A stretch of 63,339 bases of DNA from CAYWBW01 sp964456745. Lineage in GTDB: Bacteria > Patescibacteriota > Gracilibacteria > GCA-2401425 > JAJOLG01. The stretch covers positions 1 through 63,339 of the forward strand of contig CAYWBW010000010.1 of NCBI GenBank assembly GCA_964456745.1, given 5' to 3'. This document shows, one piece after another, positions 54,100 through 63,339 of the stretch; within the stretch, counting starts at the first letter, position 1, and each line of letters begins with the position of its first letter. The notes below the pieces were generated by a model that ran no database searches, was not told the origin of the DNA, and saw only the letters and a program-made list of their open reading frames with translations. The position numbers were made by a program, and so were the translations under genes.

Positions 54100-56101
54100 C
54101 AATAATATAATACTAATGTGACCCCCATGATCTTGAAAAACAACTCTTGCAAGAGTTTTATGAAAGAAGCTTAATGTTCTTTCTTTTGACATAGATGATG
54201 ATCATTTAGAACAAGTGTGGTGAACTACTGTGTGAGAAAAATTAAAGCAGCTTTGAGATGAGGATTTTCTTAAAATGGAAGGAGAGGCTATGTTTGATTT
54301 AGAAAAAACAGATACTGTTATTGCACTAACTTGATCAAATCCTCTTCATCAAGAGGCTATGGATTATATCAAAACAATGGGAACAGTTATCTACCTTGAT
54401 GTCGATAAGCAGCTTATTATGGACAGGCTTCATGAAATGAAAGTTGATAGAATAGTTTGAATGAGGTCTGAATCTTTGTGAGATATATTAGATTTTAGAA
54501 AACAGTTTTATGAAGATAATTATGATGTAAGAGTGATGTTTGTAAAAAATTGAGAAATTGAACAAAAAGCAGAAAAAATTATTAGGTCAATTAATAAAAA
54601 TGAGAAATTTGTTTCTTCAAGGTGAAATGATAGCTCTTGATCTTTTTTAGAAGTTGTTGAAAAGTGAATTGCTTGAGATTGATGACTTTTTATTCCTGAA
54701 GAGTTTCCAATAATAGATGAGAGAGATTTAACATCAATGCTTAAAGATGATTATCAAACAAGAGCACTTAAAATACTTGAAAAATTTCCTATTTGAAATC
54801 TATCTTCCCAAGAGCTTAGAATGCTTATAGCAAATAGCTACAATGAAAGAAATTTTGATCATAAAGATATTATTCCGACAAGAAAACTTAGAGATAAGGA
54901 ATTTTTAGTAGAAATTTTTCATTGACCAACTGCATCATTTAAAGATGCAGCACTCCAGCTTACACCAAAATTTTTTAGCAAAGCTATAAAAAATTCTTCA
55001 AAAAAATATTTGATTTTAGCTGCTACTTCATGAGATACCTGAGTTGCTGCGATTGAATGATATAAGAATGAGCCAAATATATCTGTAATGGTTTTATATC
55101 CAAAAGACTGAGTAAGTGAGGTGCAAAAAAAACAAATGCTTACTAGTTCATGAGATAATGTATTTGTACTTTGAATAGATTGAGATTTTGATTTTTGTCA
55201 AAACACAGTTAAAAAAATATTTAATGATAAAGCATTAATTTTAGAAATTTTGGAAAAATATAACACCTCTCTTAGCTCGGCTAATTCTATAAATTGGTGA
55301 AGACTTCTTCCTCAAGTTGTTTATCATATTTCCTCATACTTAGATCTTGTAAATGCTTGAGAAATTGTGTTAGCAGATGAGGTTGATGTTTGTATTCCCT
55401 GTTGAAATTTTTGAAATGAATTAGCTGCATTTATTGTATGAAAAATGTGACTTCCTTTCAGACGTTTTATAAGTGCATCTAATGAAAATAATGTTCTTAC
55501 TGAGTTTATTAATACATGAATTTATGATTTAAGAAATAGAAATATTGTTAGGACTTTTTCACCTTCATGTGATATACTGAAGGCTAGCAATATTGAGAGG
55601 CTTATTTATATATTATGATGAAATGATTCAAGTTTAGTAGATACTTATATGAAAGATTTGGAAGAAAAGAGATATTTTGAAGTTAATGATAATATTAAAT
55701 GATTACTTAAACAATATTTTATTGCTTGATATTGTTCCAATGAAGATAGTTTAGGGGTTATAAAAAAGACTTTGGATGAAACTTGAGTTTTAATAGATCC
55801 TCATACAGCTGTTGCAAAAAAGGTTGCAGATGATGTGCAAGATGAGATTCCTGTTTTGATTTCTTCAACAGCTCACTGGTCTAAGTTTCCCCAAGCAGTT
55901 TCAAAAGCTTTAGGCTGAAATCCAGAATGAAAAGATATTGATACGCTTTTTGATGAAATTCTTAAAAAAGCTTCTAGTGCAACTATGCACTCAAAAATTA
56001 TATGAATTAAAGAAAAAAAAGTGCTGCATAAAACAGTTTGTGATGATGATGTAAATGAGGTGATTAAGTATTTAAAGGAGTTTATTGGAAAAAGGGGATA
56101 G
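54095..56101 (+). CDS. threonine synthase fused to a shikimate-kinase-like domain (THNSL1-like)
   Basis: A 668-residue protein. Residues 1-165 are a P-loop kinase: Walker A MGPPGSGKTTLAR (Lys15, all glycines UGA) and FDIDDDHLEQVWGTTVGEKL. The shikimate-kinase FRxxE Arg is replaced (DFLKMEGEA) and the GGG loop is TGS. From ~180 a threonine synthase follows: SSRGNDSS, EKGIAGDGGLFIPEEFP, PLP lysine 283 in HGPTASFKDAAL, and LAATSGDTGVAAIEG. The second half turns O-phosphohomoserine into threonine. The kinase may supply that substrate (homoserine kinase) rather than act on shikimate. Vertebrate THNSL1 has the same domain order. Confidence 0.92.
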
Positions 56102-56277
56102 TTAATAATTTATAAACCAAATCTAGTCATTTTGCTCAACAGAGTATAATGATATTTACCCCTTGTTTTTACCTATTATATCATAAATTTAATAAAAAAT
56201 CAATATGCTAAGCTGGATAAATGACTTAAAACGGTTGTTTTTGATTTTAAATGCTTTAGCATAGTTTTCCAAATATT

Positions 56278-57780
56278 ATGAGAAAATCAACAGATTATTG
56301 ACCTGGCATTAGTTGTGTTAGAGAAAAGATTCCAAGATCTAAAGATTTCCCTGTACATACACTTAGAGTTAATATTGGTGATTTAGAAACTGTAAGTTGA
56401 GGTGAGATTAGAAGAGCTTATGTTTGATTCCAGTTATTAGGTGAGCCAAACTGAGAACAGCTTCAATCAAATCCAGAATATCTGAATGAACAAATTAAAA
56501 AAGTTCTTCCTGCTATTTCAGGAAATGAAAGAATGTATCAGTCTTGAGTTATTGGTCAGTGATGGTGATGGGCAAATAGAATGATTTGAAGAAATATGAC
56601 ATTTGATCCTTATAACTCTTTTCATATTTGCTCAGGCTATATTTGATCAGCAGCCGGATCTTCATGACCACATGAGTTTATGGATTCAAGAGATAGCTCA
56701 ATTAGATATGTTCAATATCCAGATTTAACAATTTGGGATATGGTAAAGGCAACAAAGTTGTGATTGATGAAACTTCACAGAAATCAATGTATAAATTTAG
56801 ATAATTGATTTAGTGAAATTTCCTGAATATCTTTTTGATGACAAACGGCAATGGCTTTAGCTGCAGAATTAGCTGATGATTGAATTGATATTGATAAGTT
56901 GATTCCAATTGAAGCTACAACAAAACCAACAGCATTTATTTGTTGAACTTGACATATTTATGATAAGCTATGTAATTTAATACCAGAACATATTGCATAT
57001 AAAAATGCTTGAGCGGCTGAAGAAATAATAGATCTTACTATTTATCAGTTAGAAAAACTTTTGTCTAGATCATCTCATGAAATCACAGAGCAATATCAAA
57101 AGAGACCTGAATTAATAAAAAGTTTTTTTGAATGAGATTCAGATTTTAAAAGATGAGATTTTTTAGATAAAGAGTGAAATGAAAAATATAAGTATGCAGT
57201 AAATCATGTAATTAAAAAACTAGTATATTTAAAGGAAAATTATAAGAGAATTCTTAAAAATAAAAATTTAGGAAAAAAAGAGATTTATGACAGTTTGCTT
57301 TGAATTGCGAGAACGATAGGGCATTTAGTCTTTTCTACTTCAGAATATTATCAAACAAGAACTAAAAAGCAAATTCGTGAGTTCCTTGACAAAGAATATA
57401 ATGATTTTAGAAAGAGATTTAATTTAGAAGCTATGAGACTTTTAATATGAGCAAGAGGCAGTTTTGTATTTAGGAAAAAACATATTGAGAAAATTAGATG
57501 AATTGATACTACTTTTATTCTTAATGAGAAAGATGTTTTATATACCCCTGATTCAATTAGAAGATCTGTGCGAGAATTTAATAAAGTAATACGAGAGAAA
57601 AATAGAATAGATTGAGAATCTAATAATTTAGCACAAGTAAGAGAAATTTCGTCCTTTTATTGACACGATGCTCCTTTTAAGCATTATCAAAATATGATGC
57701 CTAATCCAGATAATGATAATTATGATCCTGATGAAGTTTTATTATATCAAATAATGAAGGACATTAGGATGGCTGCTTAA
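56278..57780 (+). CDS. alpha/beta-hydrolase-like protein, 500 aa
   Basis: Soluble. The segment FSEISGISFGGQTAMALAAEL (about residue 182) is a nucleophile elbow, G-x-S-x-G-G, placed between a strand and a helix as in lipases and esterases. KLIPIEATTKPTAFICGTGHIYD looks like the next strand. A His near the C-terminus (SFYGHDAPFKHYQ) could complete a triad. A helical middle region (~260-430) is unlike standard hydrolases. No family is assigned. It is on the same strand as the threonine synthase fusion and the HIT protein, with 176 and 72 bases between them. Confidence 0.7.
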
Positions 57781-57852
57781 TTTTACTATTAAAATAATAT
57801 TATATATTGTTTTTACAATTTAATTTCTTTAAATTATTCTTAAAAAAGAAAT

Positions 57853-58164
57853 ATGACAATATTCTGAAAAATAATAGCTGGTCAAATACCTTCAGAAAAA
57901 CTTTATGAAGATGATAAGTGTATTGTAATTAATGATATAAATCCACAGGCACCAGTTCATATGCTTATAATCCCTAAGAAAGAAATTGCAACAATTTTCG
58001 ATATGAAAGATGAGGACGAAGCACTTATTTGACATTTACATTTTATATGAGCAAAAATGGCTAAAGAGAGAGGTCTGGAATGATGTAAGATGAGTTTTAA
58101 TGTTGGGGAAAAATGAGGACAGGAGATTTTTCATGTACATTTGCATGTAATTGGAAGAGGTTAA
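57853..58164 (+). CDS. HIT-family nucleotide hydrolase
   Basis: A 103-residue protein with the full histidine-triad layout: FGKIIAGQIPSEKLYEDD, INPQAPVHMLIIPKKE, NVGEKGGQEIFHVHLHVIGRG. The HxHxH motif is near the C-terminus. It is of the HinT/PKCI branch, which hydrolyses adenosine phosphoramidates. It is short by about ten residues at the C-terminus compared with typical HinT. Confidence 0.94.
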
Positions 58165-58255
58165 TTGTAAATATATAATATAAATAAATTCTCATTGCTA
58201 CTATAAATATAGTAACTATACTACCCATATCTAAGCTATTACCTAACTTACACTT

Positions 58256-59746
58256 ATGTGTTGAATTCTTTGAATTTATTCTAATAAACAAGTTGTACAA
58301 GAAATTTATGATGGGCTTACGGTCTTACAACATAGGGGGCAAGATGCAGCCTGAATAGCTACTTTTGATTTAGATCATAAGCATATAATTAAAGGAAAAT
58401 GACTTGTTAGAGATGTGTTTCGAACTAGGGATATAAGGACTCTTACTTGAAATATTGGAATTGGGCATGTTAGATATCCAACTGCTTGATGTCATAATAA
58501 TGAGAAAGAAGCTCAGCCTTTTTATGTGAATTCTCCTTATTGAATTGTATTTGCACATAATTGAAATCTGATCAATACAAAAAAGTTAGCTAATGAAATA
58601 TTTGAACAAGATTTTAGACATTTAAGTACAAATTCTGACTCAGAAATACTTTTAAATGTTCTTGCTCATGAACTTGCGGAGAATTGAAAAAAAAGTCTTA
58701 AGGCAAATGATATTTTTAATTCAGTAGAAAAAGTTTACGAAAGATGCAAATGAGCATACGCTGCCATTTCCTATATTTTTGGACATTGAATGCTAGCTTT
58801 CAGAGATCCTTATGGAATAAGACCGCTTTGTATTTGAAGAAAGAAAAACAATAATGAATTAAAAACTGAAAACTGAAAACTGAAAACTGAAAATTATAGT
58901 TACACAGTAGCTTCTGAATCTGTGGCAATTTCAAGTTTATGATATGAATTTGTACGAGATATTAAACCTTGAGAAGCAATTTATATTGATAATAAATGAA
59001 AATTTCATTCTAAGATATGTTATAAAAATCCAATACTATCTCCATGTATTTTTGAATACATTTATCTTGCAAGACCTGATTCTGTGATTGATGGCATTTC
59101 TGTTTATAAGTCAAGATTAAGGCTTGGAGAAGAGCTTTGAAAGAAGATTTTAATTGATTGAGCACATCTTAAAATTGATGTTGTTATTCCTATTCCTGAT
59201 ACTTCAAGAACAACTGCTGTTCAACTTGCTCATGTTATGGATTTGCCATATAGAGAATGATTTATCAAAAATCGTTATATTTGAAGAACTTTTATCATGC
59301 CAGGGCAAGAAGTTAGAAAAAAATCAATAAGACAAAAGTTAAATCCAATAGAGCTTGAATTTAAGAATAAAAATGTACTTTTAGTTGATGATTCTATTGT
59401 TCGTTGAAACACCATGAAAGAAATAGTAAAAATGAGTTTTAAGGCTTGAGCAAAAAAAGTTTATGTAGCTTCAGCAGCACCGAAAATAAAATTTCCAAAT
59501 GTTTACTGAATTGACATGCCGTCCAGAAGAGAGCTTATTGCGAATTGAAAAACTACAGCCAAAATTGCAGAAGAAATTTGAGCAGATTTTTTATTTTATC
59601 AAGATACTGATACCTTGTGAAAGGTAATTGCATGAGATATTGATGTGAAGTTTTTTGATAAATCATGTTTTGATTGAGTGTATTGTACATGATGAGTTGA
59701 TGAAAAATATTTAAAGAAAGTTGAAAGTAAAAGAAGTGGGTGTTAA
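58256..59746 (+). CDS. purF: amidophosphoribosyltransferase
   Basis: A 496-residue protein catalysing the first step of purine synthesis: PRPP plus glutamine gives phosphoribosylamine. The start MCGILGIYS places the nucleophile Cys at residue 2 with no propeptide. LQHRGQDAAGIAT, GIGHVRYPTAG and AHNGNLIN complete the glutaminase domain. The PRPP loop is VLLVDDSIVRGNTMKEIV, and IPIPDTSRTTAVQLAHVM is also present. Between RPLCIG and TVASES an unusual insertion from a heptamer repeat adds ENGKLKTENYS. Other pur genes are not nearby. Confidence 0.96.
58861..58888 (+). repeat. four heptamer units inside purF
   Basis: AAAACTG is repeated four times without a mismatch, then AAAATTAT. The repeat lies in a loop between beta strands of the glutaminase domain. 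One unit more or less would shift the reading frame; three units would keep it. ileS carries a near-identical insertion at 43638. Confidence 0.9.
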
Positions 59747-60011
59747 TATGGGATTCATGGTTAATGTGTTATAGGTGCTTAATGTAATCTTAAGGTTTGA
59801 TGTATAAATTTTTGAATTTTTATAAATATTAAACTGTTTAGAAAATTATAAATTAAATAGAGAGATGTTGATTATTTGTAGTATATTAAATAAAGATTAA
59901 CGTGTAATTGTCAAATCTCTTTGGCTTTTTATTGGTATATAGCTATTGAAAAAATACGCTTTTTAAGCTATAATATTTAGATTTAAATTAAAAAAATAAA
60001 CAAATACAAAA

Positions 60012-63000
60012 ATGTTAAAAACAAAAACAAAAACAAAAAGTATTTTCTCTTTGGTAAGGGAAAAGGAAGATGTAGATTGCACAAATAATTGTGACAATTT
60101 TAAATTTAATATTTTTAATTCAAAATTAAAAATCAGAAAATCTTTTAGTGTTTTCACGCAAAGTGCTAAAACAAAAATCGTTTCTATTTTTCTGATTATA
60201 CTTTCTTTTGTTTTTTGATTATATTTTTTTCAGGTACATGCAGAAGATACTGCTTATGGCAATCCTACTTGAACCTGAAATAGAAGTACTGATATTATAT
60301 TTAGCTATAGTCTTCCATGAATAACAGTCAGTTGAGATCCGGCTACATTAATTGATGGTATTGTTTCTCATCAATTTAGGTTTACTAATAGCAATTATGT
60401 TGTTAATTGAGCTTGGATGAAATTTGAATTTTCTGAACCTAGATATATCTCAGAGGCATATTGGCATATGTATGATGCTTCTTACAATGCATGAACTTGG
60501 AAATGGCAATGAAGTAATGATGATTCATCTTGGACTGATCTAGGTGAGGAGTGGGAGTTGCAATGAACTTGATCTGCAAATTTTTATCTAGTACAGACAT
60601 TAACATGAAATTGAGATAAATACAAATATTACAGAGTTCTGGGTACTGCTACTAAGAATGGTAATTATATATGGCTTAAAGAAGTAGATTTTAAAATAGA
60701 TCCATTTGATAATGACTTAGATTGAGTAACAAATGATATTGATGTTTGTTTAGATACAGATGCTCCATCGTGATTAGTGTCCTATTGGGGATTTGAAGAG
60801 TGAGAATGAACTATTGCTTATGATAGTTACTGATCTAACACTTGAACTATTAATTGATGAGCTACTTATGTATGAGGAAAGCTTTGATCAGCTTTATTGC
60901 TTGATTGAGCTGATGACGAAGTTGTAATAGAATCATCGGTATCATCTGAACTTTCATGAACAAATGAATTAACTGTATCTGCTTGGATATATTTGAATTC
61001 AATAAACTGAATACAAACAATACTTTCCTTATGAACAGAAATTATTGATTCAGATTATTGATTTGCATATTGATTAAGGGTTTGATTTACTGCCTGAGAT
61101 GGGAAATTAAGATTTCAACATCATGATCTTAGTACTAATTGGCAAAATGAAACAACAAATAGTGGTTTATCTGCATGACAGTGGTATTTAGTTACTTTGA
61201 CGTTTGATAATTGAAACAGGACATGGTATGTAGATTGAGATGAGGTTGCTAGTACAACTTTAGATAATACTTCTACAATTTCAAGTATAATGACTGTTAC
61301 AGACAATTTTAGAATATGATCTTCACGGACTAATGTGTCAACTATTGATTATTATTTTGATTGAATTATAGATGACCTTGCAATATATAATACATTGCTT
61401 ACATCTCAAGAAATTAGTACAATCTACAACAATTGACTTACATCAGAATCTGGACAATGTCCAGCACCAAACTACTGAAATGACTCAGACACAGTACTTT
61501 TAATATCTTGAGAAGAATCAGTAGGCTCTGGAACTACAGGTACAGATTGATGGACTTTTACAGATAGTTCTGTTGCTTGATGACATACAGTTACTTGAAA
61601 ATGAAATGCAACACAAAGTTGATGAGAAACAAGATTTTGAAGTAAGGCTATGTATTTTGATTGAGCTTGAGATTATTTAAGTATTGCCAATAATGAAGAT
61701 TTTCGTTTTTGATCATGAGATTTTACAATTGAAGGATGGATATATGCTACTGGTACAGACGATGCTATTGTTTGATTATATAATTCAACAGGAAACAGAA
61801 GGAGTTGGCTATTATATATTACATCTTGATGAGCAGCTCAATTCGTATGAAATGAAACTTGAGCATCTGGATGATGGGCAGTTACATGAACTACTGATAT
61901 TAGAAATTGATGGCATCATGTTGCATGAGTGAGAAGTTGAAGTAGTCAATATTTATTTGTAGATTGAGTAAAAGAATGAACTGATTGAACATTTGCTGGT
62001 TCAATTTATAATAATACTAGTGATGAAATAGCAGTTTGAAGATTTAGCTCACAAGCAATAGGTTACTTTAGTTGATATCAAGATGAACTTCGTGTTTCAA
62101 ATTGAACAGCAAGATGGACATCAGATTTCACATCTCCAGCGGTTGAATATACAATAACACCAGCTAATCCAATAGCACAAAATCTTAGTATTACTTGATC
62201 TATTAAGATATGAGAAACTCTTACTTGATCATATACATATTCAGAAGAAAATTGATATTTTGAAAATTGAACAACTTTTCAATGGTACGTTTCAGATTCA
62301 AGTACATGAGCTAATGCTACAGCTATAACATGAGCAGTAAATCAAACATTTATTCCTACTTTAGATGAGTATCTTAAATATGTTTATTTTGATGTTACTC
62401 CAGTAACAAATATATCTCCTTATACTTGATCTACAGTTAGTTCTGATGTGAGTGAGCAGGTGATATGAGAAGCTCCAAGTGCAGACGCAAATTGAATTGA
62501 TTCATATACAAAATTAATGATCCAGTCAGATACTTTTAATTGATCCACTTCAATTTTAGATGGTTCAAGTGTTTGACATGAAATAGATGTGTCTTGAGAT
62601 GTGCATCATGATATTGCTAAAAATAAATTTTGATGAAGTTCACTTTACTTTGATTGAGCTTGAGATTATTTAACTATACAAGATAGTGATGATTGGGATT
62701 TTTGAACATGAGATTTTACAGTTGATTTTTGGTATTATGTTCCAGTTCTTTCAAATAATATGCATACAATATATATTTGAAATGCAGATGTGTATATAAG
62801 ACAGCAAATTGAAACTAGTTGAAATATTTGGACTATTTGGAAAGATATTGCAGAAGTTAGTACATCAGTTAGTTCTATAACTCATGTTACAGATCAGTGG
62901 ATGCATGTTGCTCTTGTTAGAAGTTCATGAACATTATCTTTATATATAAATTGAATAAATCAATGGGATAGAACAGTAACGTGAGACTTTACATCAGACT

Positions 63001-63339
63001 GATGAGTAAATATTTGATCTACAATTCCTACTCCAACATGGAATGTATTTAAGTGATATATTGATGAATATCGTATTTCTAAATGAGTAGCAAGATGGAC
63101 AGAAAACTTCACCCCATCTAGCTCATTTTACACATCACCTCCTAGTATCCAATGAACCCCAAAAATATGAAACACCCTAACAGGTTCCTACACATTCTAC
63201 GACGCAGAATGAGACTCAAACCTTTCAACCTTCCAATGGTACGTTTCAGACTCAAGCACATGAGCAAATGCAACAGCAATAACTTGAGCTAGCAACCAAT
63301 CATTCACTCTCACATCAAATGAATATCTTAAATACCTTT
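60012..63339 (+). CDS. giant secreted LamG-repeat protein (partial, cut by window end)
   Basis: Over 1100 residues are present and the frame is open at the end. A ~50-residue basic leader, low-complexity from ACAAAA repeats (MLKTKTKTKSIF), precedes the signal segment IVSIFLIILSFVFGLYFFQVHA. Then come concanavalin/LamG-like domains, recognisable by FDGAGDYLSI, FTIEGWIYATG, WHHVAGVRSGSSQYLFVDG and DELRVSNGTARW, repeated at least three times (about residues 250-480, 540-715 and 845-1035). Short Ig-like modules with FQWYVSDSSTGANATAITG occur at about 755 and 1073. A large surface adhesin is likely. Confidence 0.9.
62277..63339 (+). repeat. two copies of an Ig-like module with different codons
   Basis: 62277-62385 and 63229-63339 encode nearly the same peptide (FQWYVSDSSTGANATAITGA). 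The second copy, and the ~100 bases before it, use many C-ending codons where the first uses T- or A-ending ones. Confidence 0.8.

Overview
The window is AT-rich bacterial DNA that only makes sense if UGA is read as glycine (translation table 25). With UGA as a stop, nearly every gene breaks into short pieces. With UGA as Gly, long uninterrupted frames appear, and the UGA codons fall on invariant glycines: GGDGT of NAD kinase, Walker A of ComM, GyrA, EF-G and PurF. This code is known from Gracilibacteria (BD1-5) and Absconditabacteria (SR1) of the CPR/Patescibacteria. Tic20-like, SLH, LamG and type IV pilin proteins, a transketolase N-half gene and stand-alone HD and TrmB proteins fit such a small-genome, probably host- or surface-associated cell. 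I cannot place it to genus.

Layout. 1-3.3 kb: an accessory island with two toxin-antitoxin pairs (RHH/MazF and Phd-like/PIN) and a large unknown protein, bracketed by a decayed copy of the comM 5' end on the left and intact comM on the right. 4.9-10.7 kb: a retropepsin-like protease, an exported protein, a Tic20-like membrane protein, gyrA, folK and a terminator. 10.8-17.4 kb: a SpoT-type HD hydrolase (-), a TrmB regulator, nadK, rpsU, an HD phosphohydrolase and a transketolase N-subunit. 17.5-21.6 kb: an SLH protein (+) facing aroC - prepilin - elp3 (-). 21.9-26.1 kb: a partner-switching pair, an RsbW-like kinase followed by a 993-residue transmembrane SpoIIE-type phosphatase. 26.2-33 kb: holA, a helical protein, a secreted dockerin/MAM protein, initiator tRNA and fusA (-). 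33.2-37.8 kb: a possible cysteine peptidase, a Cys/Gly-rich mini-protein whose tail is largely UGA-coded, folE, queD, a second TrmB regulator and an unknown gene. 37.8-46.6 kb: a flippase, a broken exported-protein gene, trxB, a short asparaginase-like protein and ileS. 46.7-51.2 kb: a hairpin (MITE-like) element, unknown envelope proteins, a prepilin fused to an NHL-type propeller and a dead mazF. 51.2-63.3 kb: pheT, a Kazal-type lipoprotein, a shikimate-kinase-like/threonine synthase fusion, an alpha/beta-hydrolase-like protein, HIT, purF and a giant secreted LamG protein cut by the window end.

Main finds: IleRS carries a complete histidine-phosphatase domain inside its catalytic core; threonine synthase is fused to a P-loop kinase as in vertebrate THNSL1; purF and ileS contain the same heptamer-repeat insertion encoding nearly the same 11-residue peptide; and the Gly/Cys mini-protein cannot be made without the altered code. 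Metabolic genes are sparse (late shikimate pathway, pterins, NADP, first purine step), which suggests an organism that scavenges most of its building blocks.
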